Assembly: GCF_008297955.1 (NCBI RefSeq)
Contig: NZ_VTPY01000002.1
Coordinates: 434,001 to 498,000, forward strand
DNA: 64,000 nucleotides
Source of the DNA: Billgrantia pellis
GTDB lineage: Bacteria; Pseudomonadota; Gammaproteobacteria; Pseudomonadales; Halomonadaceae
Direction: 5' to 3'
The notes under the pieces were generated by a model. The model did not search any database, was not told the origin of the DNA, and saw nothing but the letters and a program-made list of their open reading frames with translations. Numbering within the stretch: the first letter of the stretch is position 1; each line of letters opens with the position of its first letter. This document shows, in pieces, positions 54,448-63,073 of the stretch. A program made the position numbers and the translations under genes.

Positions 54448-55332
54448 ATGACACAGCCTCGTCTCGGCTTCATCGGCATCGGCCTGATGGGCGCCCCCAT
54501 GACACGTCGCCTTCGGGCCGCTGGTTTTCCGGTCACGGTATGGAATCGCACTCACGAGAAGGCGGATGCACTGCGTGAAGCCGGCGTGAGCGTCGCCGAT
54601 TCCATCGGCGAGCTGGTGGAAACCGTGAACGTGGTGATGCTGTGCCTGGCCAATACGGCGGCGGTGGAGGGCGTGGTTTTCGGCGAAGGCGGCGTGGCGG
54701 CGCATGGCCGTGCGGGTCAGCGTTTGGTCGATCTCTCCAGCAGCGACCCGGCCGCCACGCGGCAATTCGCCGAGCGCCTGCAGCAGTCCTGCGGCATGAG
54801 CTGGACGGATGCGCCGGTTTCCGGTGGCGTGGCGGGAGCCGAGACCGGCAGCCTGGCGATCATGTGTGGCGGCACGGAAGCGGACGTCAAGGCAGTACGC
54901 CCCTTGCTCGCCCCGCTCTCGGCGCGAGTGACGCACATGGGGCCGGTGGGCGCGGGCCAGGTGACCAAGGTGTGTAACCAAATGATCGTCGGCTGCCAGA
55001 CGGCGGTGATCGCCGAGATGGTAGCCCTGGCAGAGGCCAGCGGCGTAGAGGCCAGCCGCCTGACTGAGGCACTGGCCGGCGGCTTCGCCGATTCCAAGCC
55101 GTTCCAGATTCTCACCCCGCGCATGGCGGCCAGCGAATACGCCAGCCCGGCCTGGCATTTGCGCACCCTGCTCAAGGACCTCGACATGGCGATGGCCCAG
55201 AGCCAACGCACCGGCAGCGCCACGCCCATGAGCGGCCTTGCGGCCCAGTTGATGCGCGCTCACGCCAGCCATGGCCACGCCGAGCACGACCCGGCGACGC
55301 TGGTGGAAGCGTATCGCCGAAAGGAGGACTAA
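54448..55332 (+). CDS. NAD(P)-dependent oxidoreductase, 3-hydroxyisobutyrate dehydrogenase family
   Basis: The 294-residue protein has the Rossmann start LGFIGIGLMGAPMTRRLRAA and the family box DAPVSGGVAGAETGSLAIMC. The catalytic lysine lies in GAGQVTKVCNQMIV. It oxidises a beta-hydroxy acid, or reduces glyoxylate or succinic semialdehyde-type substrates; sequence alone does not decide. The ATG at 54448 follows CGGAG. Its stop overlaps the end of the convergent fatty acid hydroxylase gene by four bases. Confidence 0.92.
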   Translation: MTQPRLGFIGIGLMGAPMTRRLRAAGFPVTVWNRTHEKADALREAGVSVADSIGELVETVNVVMLCLANTAAVEGVVFGEGGVAAHGRAGQRLVDLSSSDPAATRQFAERLQQSCGMSWTDAPVSGGVAGAETGSLAIMCGGTEADVKAVRPLLAPLSARVTHMGPVGAGQVTKVCNQMIVGCQTAVIAEMVALAEASGVEASRLTEALAGGFADSKPFQILTPRMAASEYASPAWHLRTLLKDLDMAMAQSQRTGSATPMSGLAAQLMRAHASHGHAEHDPATLVEAYRRKED

Positions 55333-56174
55333 CCCTGCGACTCCTGCTCGCGAATCTGCCCAGCGTGGGGCTTGGGATTCAACAAAGGCTGGATCAGCAT
55401 GCGGTGCAGCCTCAGCTCACGGGGCTCGCGGAACGCCTCGATGCCGAGCGTCATGCCATGGTGGCCGGCACCGGGCTGATCGCGATAGGTGCCGAACAGC
55501 CGGTCCCACCAGGGCAGGTTGAAGCCGAAGTTACTGTCGGTTTCGCGGTGCACGATGGAGTGGTGAACACGGTGCATGTCCGGCGTCACCACCAGCAGGC
55601 GCAGCCGGCGGTCGACCCGCTCGGAGAGGCGCACATTGCCGTGATTGAACATGGAGGTGGCATTCAGCAGGACTTCGAAGATCAGCACCGCCACGGCCGG
55701 CGCCCCCAGTAGCATGACCACGGCGATCTTGATACCCATCGAGATCAGGATTTCCAGCGGATGAAAGCGCAGCCCGGTGGTCACGTCGAATTCCAGGTCC
55801 GCGTGGTGCATGCGATGCAGGCGCCATAGCCAGGGCACGGCATGAAACAGCCGATGCTGGAAGTAGATTGCCGCGTCCAGCAGCAGCACGGAGAGCGGCA
55901 GCGCCAGCCACAGCGGTGCCGAAAGCAGATGGAACAGCCCCCAGCCGCGCTCGGCGGCCACCAGGGCGGCCCCCACCGCCGCCAGGGGGAAGGCCAGGCG
56001 AACCGCCAGGGTATCCAGTGCTACGATCAACAGGTTTCCCGGCCAGCGCTGCCAGCGCCGGATTCGCTGCTGACGACGCGCGGCGAGCATTTCCCACAGC
56101 GCCATCCCCGCCAGTACCAGCAGGAAGATGCCGAGGCGGATCAGCGGTTCGTGAGTTTGAAGTGTCTCGTGCAT
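55329..56174 (-). CDS. Sterol desaturase / fatty acid hydroxylase family protein
   Basis: The 281-residue membrane protein has about five hydrophobic segments and the histidine boxes of the family: FQHRLFHAVPWLWRLHRMHH and TPDMHRVHHSIVHRETDSNF, with GFNLPWWDRLFGTYRDQP after. These histidines bind a di-iron centre that hydroxylates or desaturates lipid chains. In bacteria such proteins act on carotenoids, hopanoids or fatty acids. The gene faces the dehydrogenase gene tail to tail and is divergent from the MoxR ATPase gene. Confidence 0.92.
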   Translation of the reverse strand: MHETLQTHEPLIRLGIFLLVLAGMALWEMLAARRQQRIRRWQRWPGNLLIVALDTLAVRLAFPLAAVGAALVAAERGWGLFHLLSAPLWLALPLSVLLLDAAIYFQHRLFHAVPWLWRLHRMHHADLEFDVTTGLRFHPLEILISMGIKIAVVMLLGAPAVAVLIFEVLLNATSMFNHGNVRLSERVDRRLRLLVVTPDMHRVHHSIVHRETDSNFGFNLPWWDRLFGTYRDQPGAGHHGMTLGIEAFREPRELRLHRMLIQPLLNPKPHAGQIREQESQG

Positions 56175-56320
56175 ATTCGTGGCTCCCCTGCCGGCATGCC
56201 AGCGGCAGATCAGCCGATTGCCTTTTCCGATGGTATCGCTTTCGAGCGGGATTTGTCCCCTGCCCCACCCTTCCGTACACTTGTTTGACTTCCCCAGACG
56301 CTAATCGCCGAGGCACGACC

Positions 56321-57175
56321 ATGGCTTTCGATTCGACCTCTACCTATGTGGCTACCGATGCCTTGAAGCAGGCGGTAAACGCCGCCGTGACGCTGGAGCG
56401 CCCGCTGCTGATCAAGGGTGAACCGGGCACCGGCAAGACCCTGCTGGCCGAGGAGCTGGCGAGCTCGTTGAACACGCGGCTGATCACCTGGCACATCAAG
56501 TCCACCACCAAGGCGGCGCAGGGACTCTACGAGTACGACGCGGTGAGCCGCTTGCGCGACTCCCAGCTCGGCGTCGAAGGCGTGGAGAACGTCGAGAACT
56601 ACATCAAGCCCGGCAAGCTGTGGGAGGCCTTCACCGCCGACGAGCGTGCGGTGCTCTTGATCGACGAGATCGACAAGGCCGACATCGAGTTCCCCAACGA
56701 TCTGCTCCAGGAGCTGGATCGCATGGAATTCCATGTCTACGAGACCGGTGAGACCATCGCCGCCCGCCACCGGCCGATCATCGTCATCACCTCGAATAAC
56801 GAGAAGGAGCTGCCCGACGCCTTTCTGCGCCGCTGCTTCTTCCACTACATCGAGTTCCCCGACCGCGAAACCATGCAGGCCATCGTCGATGTGCACTTCC
56901 CCGACATCGCGCCGAAGCTGGTCAGCGAAGCGCTGGAAGTGTTCTTCGATCTGCGCCAAGCACCAGGGCTGAAGAAGAAGCCCTCCACCTCGGAACTGGT
57001 CGACTGGCTGAAACTGCTGATGGCCGACGAGCTGGCCCGCGAGGCGCTCTACCACCGAGACCCGGTGAAGGCGATCCCCCCATTGGCAGGCGCCTTGGTG
57101 AAGAACGAGCAGGATACCCAACTGCTCGAACGGCTGGCTTTCATGATGCGTCGCCAAGGCAACCAGAGGCGCTGA
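56321..57175 (+). CDS. MoxR family AAA ATPase
   Basis: The product is about 284 residues. Walker A is IKGEPGTGKTLLAEELA, Walker B is VLLIDEIDKADIEFPNDLLQ, and sensor 1 is PIIVITSNNEKELPDAFLRR, the last with the arginine finger. MoxR ATPases work with a von Willebrand A partner to activate or assemble metalloenzymes or envelope proteins; that partner is encoded three bases downstream. The frame is open far upstream to 55868, but those residues are unlike AAA and overlie the hydroxylase gene. The ATG at 56321 follows GAGG. Confidence 0.93.
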   Translation: MAFDSTSTYVATDALKQAVNAAVTLERPLLIKGEPGTGKTLLAEELASSLNTRLITWHIKSTTKAAQGLYEYDAVSRLRDSQLGVEGVENVENYIKPGKLWEAFTADERAVLLIDEIDKADIEFPNDLLQELDRMEFHVYETGETIAARHRPIIVITSNNEKELPDAFLRRCFFHYIEFPDRETMQAIVDVHFPDIAPKLVSEALEVFFDLRQAPGLKKKPSTSELVDWLKLLMADELAREALYHRDPVKAIPPLAGALVKNEQDTQLLERLAFMMRRQGNQRR

Positions 57176-57178
57176 GCC

Positions 57179-58357
57179 ATGTTCATCGGCCTGTTCGAAA
57201 CCCTCAAGCGTGCCGGCGTGCCGGTATCGTTGCGCGAACTGCTCGATCTGCACGCGGTGGTCGAGCGCGGCGTGGTGTTCGCCGACATGGAGGCGTTCTA
57301 CCGGGTGGCGCGCACCGTGCTGGTCAAGGACGAACGTCACTTCGACCGCTTCGATCGCGCCTTCGCTGCCTGGTTCGACGGTCTGGAGAACCTCGACGCC
57401 GCCATCGAGGCGCTGATACCCGACGATTGGCTGCGCCGCGAGTTCGAGAAGCGGCTCTCTGAGGAAGAGAAGGCCCAGATCGAATCGCTGGGCGGGCTCG
57501 AGAAGCTGATCGAGACATTCAAGAAGCGCCTGGAAGAGCAGAAGGAGCGCCACGCCGGCGGCAACAAGTGGATCGGCACCGGCGGCACCAGCCCCTTCGG
57601 CGCCTACGGCTACAACCCCGAAGGCATCCGCATCGGCCAGGAGGGCTCGCGCCATCGCCGAGCCATCAAGGTGTGGGATGAGCGCCGCTTCCGCGACTAT
57701 GACGACTCGCTCGAACTCGGCACTCGCAACATCAAGATGGCGCTGCGCCGGCTGCGCAAGTTCGCTCGCCAGGGGGCGGCCGAAGAATTCGACGTCGACG
57801 CCACCATTCGCGACACTGCCCGCGATGCCGGCCTGCTCAACGTGCGCATGCGCCCCGAGCGCCACAATGCGGTGAAGGTGTTGCTATTCCTCGATGTGGG
57901 CGGCTCCATGGACGATCACATCCGAGTGTGCGAGGAGCTGTTCTCCGCCGCCCGCTCTGAGTTCAAGCACCTGGAGCACTACTATTTTCACAACTGCTTG
58001 TACGAAGGTCTCTGGCGCGACAATTATCGCCGCACCAGCGAACGCATCCCCACCTTGGACGTGCTGCACACCTACGGGCGTGACTATCAGGTAGTGATCG
58101 TCGGCGATGCCGCCATGTCGCCCTATGAGGTGACCCACCCCGGCGGTAGCGTGGAACACTTCAACGACGAGGCCGGCGCGGTGTGGCTGAAGCGCCTGGC
58201 CGACACGTTCCCCCGCCTGGCCTGGCTCAACCCCATGCCGCCACGAACCTGGGAATACACTCACTCCACCCAGCTGATTCGTCAGTTGATCGACGACCGC
58301 ATGTATCCCTTGACCCTGGAGGGGCTGGAGAACGCCATGCGCGAACTGGCACGCTGA
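57179..58357 (+). CDS. VWA domain protein (CoxE-like), partner of the MoxR ATPase
   Basis: The 392-residue protein has an N-terminal helical region (LFETLKRAGVPVSLRELLDL), a charged central part with KVWDERRFRDYDDSLELGTR, and a C-terminal von Willebrand A domain. The metal site is LFLDVGGSMDDH, where the usual D-x-S-x-S appears as D-V-G-G-S, so the first serine is glycine. Later segments VVIVGDAAMSPYEV and RLAWLNPMPPRTWEYTHST are family-typical. It is three bases after the MoxR gene. Together they resemble MoxR-CoxE-like pairs that remodel or insert metals into enzymes; no client gene is adjacent. Confidence 0.92.
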   Translation: MFIGLFETLKRAGVPVSLRELLDLHAVVERGVVFADMEAFYRVARTVLVKDERHFDRFDRAFAAWFDGLENLDAAIEALIPDDWLRREFEKRLSEEEKAQIESLGGLEKLIETFKKRLEEQKERHAGGNKWIGTGGTSPFGAYGYNPEGIRIGQEGSRHRRAIKVWDERRFRDYDDSLELGTRNIKMALRRLRKFARQGAAEEFDVDATIRDTARDAGLLNVRMRPERHNAVKVLLFLDVGGSMDDHIRVCEELFSAARSEFKHLEHYYFHNCLYEGLWRDNYRRTSERIPTLDVLHTYGRDYQVVIVGDAAMSPYEVTHPGGSVEHFNDEAGAVWLKRLADTFPRLAWLNPMPPRTWEYTHSTQLIRQLIDDRMYPLTLEGLENAMRELAR

Positions 58358-58398
58358 GGGAAATGCCGGGATAGGGTTTCGCTACACCCTGAGATCAC

Positions 58399-58441
58399 TT
58401 GCTCATACTGAGGCGGCTCTCTATACTGTATATTAATACAG
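58399..58441 (+). promoter_or_regulatory. SOS promoter with LexA box before satD
   Basis: The -35 TTGCTC (58399-58404) and -10 TATACT (58422-58427) are 17 bases apart. CTGTATATTAATACAG (58426-58441) matches the LexA box form CTGT-N8-ACAG with an AT-only centre, preceded by TA as in the E. coli consensus. It overlaps the end of the -10, a normal place for LexA repression. This predicts induction on DNA damage. Confidence 0.78.
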
Positions 58442-58489
58442 CTTTCGTGCGACACGTCATGTCGTCCGCATGATCCGAGGCAACGACGA

Positions 58490-58553
58490 TAGCGAACAGG
58501 TCGCTATAGCCTTTTATGGCTATTAAATTGAAAAATAACCCCCAGAGGTTATT
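58490..58553 (+). repeat. Run of perfect short inverted repeats in the satD leader
   Basis: Three dyads lie back to back: TAGCGA/TCGCTA (58490-58506), ATAGCC/GGCTAT (58506-58523) and AATAACC/GGTTATT (58534-58553). Another, CGACA/TGTCG, lies just upstream (about 58450-58464). The last ends 17 bases before the satD ATG and could control its translation. None carries a terminator-like U run. Confidence 0.6.
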
Positions 58554-58570
58554 ATCCTGGCAAGACCTTC

Positions 58571-59224
58571 ATGCAGAACAAGCCTATGGCGCAGCGTATT
58601 GCCGTACTCACGGGTGACCTTGTCGATTCGCGCAAGGCCAGCGACCCGAAGCGACTCTTCCAGGTACTCGATACCGCTCTGGAGGCGATCTGCGATCGCT
58701 TCGGCGGCCAAGGCGAGCGATACCGTGGCGATGGCTTTCAAATCGCCTTGCCCGACCCAGTGGCTGCCCTACCCGCTGCGGTGCTATTACGTGCGGCACT
58801 GGTTCGCCATTCGGAGGAACATCAGCGCTGGGATGCGCGTATCGCTGTCGCCATCGGCGAGGATCGCTGGCAACCCGAACAGCGGGTGACCGAAGCCAAC
58901 GGCGAAGTGTTCGTACGCTCCGGCCAGGCGTTGGATGCCATGAGCGCAGGTTCCTCCCACCTCTGCCTCAGCCTGGCCGAGGCGTCCGGGAACGAATGCC
59001 TAGCCCTGCTGACCCGCTTCGTCGATGACCTGATCGACGGCTGGTCGCGCTATTCGGCCGAGACCGTCTACCTGAGCCTGTGGCACGAGGAATCCCAGCA
59101 AGCACTCGCCAAGCGGCTCGGCATCAGCCAACCCAGTGTGCACAAACGGTTGCGTGCCGCCCGTTGGTCGCTGCTCGACGAATACCTCCGCTACCTCGGC
59201 CAACGATTCAAGGACGACCCGTAA
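58571..59224 (+). CDS. SatD family protein
   Basis: The 217-residue protein has the SatD pattern: an N-terminal domain with AVLTGDLVDSRKASDPKRLF and ERYRGDGFQIALPDPVAALP. Its aspartates (D16, D54) are spaced as in a palm-like nucleotide cyclase fold, though I cannot verify this. The C-terminal 40 residues contain a helix-turn-helix (QALAKRLGISQPSVHKRLRA, about 178-197). SatD was named from a streptococcal acid-tolerance operon, and the function is unknown. The ATG is not preceded by a strong ribosome binding site; an ATG at 58586 is an alternative. Its stop overlaps the next start by one base. The SOS promoter lies upstream. Confidence 0.85.
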   Translation: MQNKPMAQRIAVLTGDLVDSRKASDPKRLFQVLDTALEAICDRFGGQGERYRGDGFQIALPDPVAALPAAVLLRAALVRHSEEHQRWDARIAVAIGEDRWQPEQRVTEANGEVFVRSGQALDAMSAGSSHLCLSLAEASGNECLALLTRFVDDLIDGWSRYSAETVYLSLWHEESQQALAKRLGISQPSVHKRLRAARWSLLDEYLRYLGQRFKDDP

Positions 59225-59982
59225 TGAACGCCGATCTCTCGCTATTGCTGGGGCTAGTGCTGGTCCATCTGCTCGGCGACTTCGCCCTGCAGCCACGCCG
59301 CTGGGTCGAAGCCCGCTATAGGCGTAAAGTCCGGTCCCCACAACTCTACCTACACGCTGCGCTACATGGCGGATTGGCTCTTGCGGTGCTGGGCGCGGCT
59401 ACCCTCACCCACTCATCGGGCAGTTCCTGGGCCATGGTGTTGGGTGGCGCGCTTGCCGTCGCCGTGAGCCATACGTTGATCGACCTAGGAAAGGCCTATT
59501 TGTCTCCGGGAAGGTTGCGCTGGTTCATGCTCGACCAGGCACTGCATCTGCTGGTGTTGTTGGGGGTCTGGCTGGCCTGGCTAGGCGACTGGCGGCCGTT
59601 GATCGCGTTCTGGCAATGGTTGTTCACTCCGTCGGTGCTCGGCATCATCGTCGCGTATCTGGTCGTCACCCGACCGCTGTCGATCGTCATCGCCCTGGTC
59701 ATACAGCGCTGGAGTGCCGAAATCGATAACCCCGGCACACTCATCGCCGCCGGGGCACGCATCGGCATGGCCGAGCGCGTGCTGGTGTTGACCCTGGTGC
59801 TGCTCGACCAGTTGACGGCCATCGGCTTCCTGCTGGCCGCCAAGTCGGTGTTGCGCTTCGGTGAACTGCGTGGCGCGCAGGACCGCAAACTGACCGAGTA
59901 CGTGCTCATGGGTACCTTGCTCAGCGTCTCGACTGCGATGGTGCTCGGCTTGCTGATACGGCTCGTGGCGGAGGGGGGCTGA
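59224..59982 (+). CDS. DUF3307 membrane protein
   Basis: The 252-residue protein has about six membrane helices. It begins LGLVLVHLLGDFALQPRRWV and then HAALHGGLALAVLGAATLTH, with the SHTLIDLGKAYLSPGRLRWF motif; L-G-D-F/Y-x-x-Q and the histidine-aspartate pairs are the DUF3307 signature. The family has no known function, and it often lies next to SatD. The start overlaps the satD stop (TAATG), so the two are translationally coupled. The amidase gene starts two bases after its stop. Confidence 0.87.
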   Translation: MNADLSLLLGLVLVHLLGDFALQPRRWVEARYRRKVRSPQLYLHAALHGGLALAVLGAATLTHSSGSSWAMVLGGALAVAVSHTLIDLGKAYLSPGRLRWFMLDQALHLLVLLGVWLAWLGDWRPLIAFWQWLFTPSVLGIIVAYLVVTRPLSIVIALVIQRWSAEIDNPGTLIAAGARIGMAERVLVLTLVLLDQLTAIGFLLAAKSVLRFGELRGAQDRKLTEYVLMGTLLSVSTAMVLGLLIRLVAEGG

Positions 59983-59984
59983 GC

Positions 59985-60902
59985 ATGTCCCGTTGCTGGA
60001 CCGCCGTGACGAGCATAGCGTTCACGGGCGCATGGCTGGCCGGTTGCGCCTCACCCACGTTCGAGGCGCGCCAGGGATATGGCGTCGAGCATCGCTTCAC
60101 CTCGCCCTCGCATAACAGCCGCGTACGCCATCTGGTACTGCACTATACCGACGTGAACGAGGCCGAATCGCTGGCCGCGCTCACCGGGCCCCATGTCAGC
60201 GCCCACTACGTGCTGCCGCTACCGGCGCGAGAGCGGCACGGACGACCGCTGGTCTATCAGCTCGTCGATGAGAATCGCCGCGCCTGGCATGCCGGCGCCA
60301 GCGCCTGGAAAGACCGAACCAACGTCAACGACACCTCGATCGGCATCGAAATCGTCAATTCCGGGCCCGACCGGCCCTACGCCGAGGTGGAGCGACTACT
60401 GGAAGCGCACCCCGAGGCTGCGGTGGCGGTGGACTGGGCGCCTTACCCAGAGGAGCAGATCGATGCGCTGATCGCACTGTCGCGAGATATCATCGAGCGC
60501 CACGGCATCCACCCCACCGATGTGGTGGCGCATTCCGACATCGCGCCGACGCGCAAGATCGATCCCGGGCCTCGGTTTCCCTGGCGTAAGCTCCATGAAG
60601 CGGGTATCGGCGTGTGGCCCGACGAAGAACGGGTGGCGGCGCTCGAGACACATTTCAAAGCAAGCCCTTTGCCGATGGCGGAACTGCAGGAAGCGCTCGA
60701 GGCTTGGGGCTATCCGGTCGACATCACCGGCGAGCTCGATCGGCAGACCCGCGCGGTGCTGCGCGCCTTCCAGATGCGCTTCCGTCCCGCCGACTACCGC
60801 GGCCTACCCGACGCTGAAACCGCCGCCATCCTCTGGGCGCTGCTGGAAACGTATCGCCCCGAGCAGCGCCCCTGGCTCTCTGCTGATCATCCACCTTGCT
60901 GA
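59985..60902 (+). CDS. amiD: AmiD-like N-acetylmuramoyl-L-alanine amidase lipoprotein
   Basis: The 305-residue precursor has a lipobox, WLAGC (C21), so it is lipid-anchored, probably to the outer membrane. The amidase_2 zinc fold is shown by VRHLVLHYTDVNEAESLAAL, a central RRAWHAGASAWKDRTNVNDT and the late VVAHSDIAPTRKIDPGPRFP; His, His and Asp are the likely ligands. A peptidoglycan-binding domain (LQEALEAWGYPVDITGELDR) ends it. It cuts the amide between muramic acid and L-alanine. It follows DUF3307 by two bases, so it is under the same SOS promoter. Confidence 0.93.
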   Translation: MSRCWTAVTSIAFTGAWLAGCASPTFEARQGYGVEHRFTSPSHNSRVRHLVLHYTDVNEAESLAALTGPHVSAHYVLPLPARERHGRPLVYQLVDENRRAWHAGASAWKDRTNVNDTSIGIEIVNSGPDRPYAEVERLLEAHPEAAVAVDWAPYPEEQIDALIALSRDIIERHGIHPTDVVAHSDIAPTRKIDPGPRFPWRKLHEAGIGVWPDEERVAALETHFKASPLPMAELQEALEAWGYPVDITGELDRQTRAVLRAFQMRFRPADYRGLPDAETAAILWALLETYRPEQRPWLSADHPPC

Positions 60903-61095
60903 CATGTCAGCCAAATTTGTAAACATGTAATAAGACTAAAGGCCAATCTACTTTCTTAATACGCTGATTTTAAGTGCTTTTTATTTTCAAATTCCCATAA
61001 CTTAATTAAAATTTGTTTGACAACATTGCAAATCGAACAATAGTCTTCCTGTATCCCGAGTGACTCACCGCACCTACAGGAAGGAGCAAACAACG
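60898..61095 (+). promoter_or_regulatory. AT-rich intergenic region and promoter of the DHDPS-TTT operon
   Basis: This region is much more AT-rich than the rest of the window. GCTGACATGTCAGC (60898-60911) is a perfect palindrome overlapping the amidase stop. TTGACA (61017-61022) and AATAGT (61039-61044) are 16 bases apart and would start transcription near 61050. AGGAAGGAG is the ribosome binding site for the next gene. Confidence 0.55.
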
Positions 61096-62013
61096 ATGAT
61101 CACCACAGCGTCCCGTTCACGGGTCGAGCAAGCCCTCGAAGGGGTTTCGGGTGTCCATGTGACCCCATATCTGCCCAACGGTCGCATCAATGACGATCTG
61201 CTACGTCAGGTCGTGAACAATATTGCAAATGCAGGTGTTCATAATATCGTCAGCGGAGGCAATACCGGCGAGTTCTACTCCCTCACGCCTGACGAAATTA
61301 CGCATGCTTATCAAATTGCCGTGGACGCCGCCGCAGGGCGCAGCCTGATCACCGCCGGTGTAGGGCGCAGTCTTCATGAAGCGATGAAGATGGCCCAAGC
61401 AGCCGAGAAGGCAGGCGTTGATGCCATCATGATTCACCAGCCGCCAGATCCCTTTGCCTCTCCACGCATGCTTGTCCAGTACGTTCGTGACATCAGTAGC
61501 GTGACCGGCCTACCGATTATCGCCTACGCCCGTAATGCCGGGCTGACGCCATCCGATTTTGCTCGTCTGGCCGAGATCGAGAGCGTGGTGGCCATCAAGT
61601 ACGCAGTTCCCGACCCGCTTCGCATGGCTGAATGCATGCGGGCCACACAGGGCTCCTCTATGAAATGGATATGCGGCTTGGCAGAAAGCTGGGCTCTCCC
61701 CTTCTACGCCTATGGTGCCCGCGGCTTCACTTCAGGTCTGGTAAATATCAACGCCGCCCTTTCCATGCGCTTTCATCAGGCGTTGGAGAATAGCGACTGG
61801 AAACAAGCCAGGCAGTTGGTCGCCGCCATCGCAGATTTCGAAGACATGCGCACCCTTGAGCAGAACGGAACCAATGTCACTGTCGTCAAGGAGGCCATGC
61901 GACTGGTCGGACAGGATGTCGGATTCGTGCGCTCGCCCGGCGTCGATCGACTGAATACGCCCCAGGTGGAGCGCCTGGCAAGCATTCTTGAAGAATGGAA
62001 GCAACAACACTGA
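61096..62013 (+). CDS. Dihydrodipicolinate synthase family aldolase/dehydratase
   Basis: The product is about 305 residues of the class I aldolase DHDPS/NAL superfamily. The Schiff-base lysine is K168 in VVAIKYAVPD, and the catalytic tyrosine is Y144 in PIIAYARN. GGNTGEFYSLTPDEITHAYQ is the pyruvate-binding signature, with N in place of the usual T/S. It is unlikely to be DapA, because it lies with TTT transporter genes. More likely it cleaves or dehydrates a keto sugar acid such as a 5-dehydro-4-deoxyglucarate-type compound. AAGGAG precedes the ATG at 61096; an ATG at 61060 is less likely. Confidence 0.9.
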   Translation: MITTASRSRVEQALEGVSGVHVTPYLPNGRINDDLLRQVVNNIANAGVHNIVSGGNTGEFYSLTPDEITHAYQIAVDAAAGRSLITAGVGRSLHEAMKMAQAAEKAGVDAIMIHQPPDPFASPRMLVQYVRDISSVTGLPIIAYARNAGLTPSDFARLAEIESVVAIKYAVPDPLRMAECMRATQGSSMKWICGLAESWALPFYAYGARGFTSGLVNINAALSMRFHQALENSDWKQARQLVAAIADFEDMRTLEQNGTNVTVVKEAMRLVGQDVGFVRSPGVDRLNTPQVERLASILEEWKQQH

Positions 62014-62057
62014 ATTCAGCAGTCATCACTGCACTACAACAAAAGTGGAGAAATCCC

Positions 62058-63023
62058 ATGCCAACTCATACCATCAAGAAAGGTCTCATCAGCACCCTGG
62101 CCGCACTGACGCTAGCCTCCTCCGTGGCTGCCGAGGACTTTCCCACCCGTGACATCCGCCTGATCGTGCCATGGTCAGCAGGTGGAGGTACCGATGGTAT
62201 ATCGCGCAAGATCAGCAACCTTGCCGAAGAACAACTTCCGGTCTCGATCTATGCCGAGAATATCAGCGGCGCGGTTAGCGCTACCGGCTTGACTCAGATG
62301 ATGCGGGCGCGTCCCGATGGGCATACCTTGAGTGTACTAACTTATGACAGCGTCATCACCGTGCCGCGCTCCCAATTGGTCCCGGGCTATTCGCTCGACA
62401 AGATGAAACCGATCGCCCGCATTACCCAGGAAGCCGATGCTATTGTGGTCTCGAAGCGTTCCGGCGTCACCAGCTTCGAGGAGTTAATCAAAACGGCCAA
62501 GGCCAAACCGGGCTCGGTGCGAATCGGCGTGATGCCGGAGGGCTCAGGCCCCTACCTAGCCGCGCGTCGCCTCGAGGAAATGACCGGAGCCAGCTTCAAT
62601 ATCATTACCTACCCGGGTGCCGCGGCAGCCGAATCAGAAGCCCTGCTATCCGGCGAAATAGATGCGGCTATCGCCAGCTTGGGTGATTTTGCCGGTCTGA
62701 TCGACTCTGGCGATCTTCTTGGCGTGGTGGAGTTCTCGTCAGAGCAGAACCCCTCCTACCCAGGTGTGCCTCCCATTAGCGACCTGGGCATGAATCTCGA
62801 ATCAGGTAGTTTCATCATACTAGTCGCCCCGGCGAACACGCCCGATGAAGCCATCCAAACCCTTGAAACCGCTTATCACGAAGCCTTCGCTAGCGATGAG
62901 TTCCAGGAATGGGTAGCGCAGGTCGGCGTCACTCCGAGCTGGCTCGGCTCCGAGGAGGTGGATGAGTGGATAGAAGCCAGGCAGGCGGAAACCTTTGCGC
63001 TTATGGACGAACTGGACCTCTGA
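62058..63023 (+). CDS. tctC: TTT transporter substrate-binding protein, TctC family
   Basis: The 321-residue precursor has a signal peptide (LISTLAALTLASSVAAEDFP). The mature fold is Bug/TctC: TRDIRLIVPWSAGGGTDGIS, then ISGAVSATGLTQMMRARPDG and KPGSVRIGVMPEGSGPYLAA. Bug-type receptors bind small carboxylates through the PWSAGGGTD loop. It is 44 bases after the aldolase gene and 50 before tctB, so they form an operon. The aldolase neighbour suggests its ligand is that enzyme's substrate or precursor. Confidence 0.93.
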   Translation: MPTHTIKKGLISTLAALTLASSVAAEDFPTRDIRLIVPWSAGGGTDGISRKISNLAEEQLPVSIYAENISGAVSATGLTQMMRARPDGHTLSVLTYDSVITVPRSQLVPGYSLDKMKPIARITQEADAIVVSKRSGVTSFEELIKTAKAKPGSVRIGVMPEGSGPYLAARRLEEMTGASFNIITYPGAAAAESEALLSGEIDAAIASLGDFAGLIDSGDLLGVVEFSSEQNPSYPGVPPISDLGMNLESGSFIILVAPANTPDEAIQTLETAYHEAFASDEFQEWVAQVGVTPSWLGSEEVDEWIEARQAETFALMDELDL

Positions 63024-63073
63024 CCATAGATACGGCCCTCGGTATGCCGAGGGCCCATTCGAGGTAACTTTAC

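Noticed and set aside
56210..57865. A 551-residue minus-strand frame opposite the MoxR and VWA genes.
   Set aside because: It is a high-GC antisense shadow with low-complexity composition. Both plus-strand genes have strong motifs and are tightly coupled.
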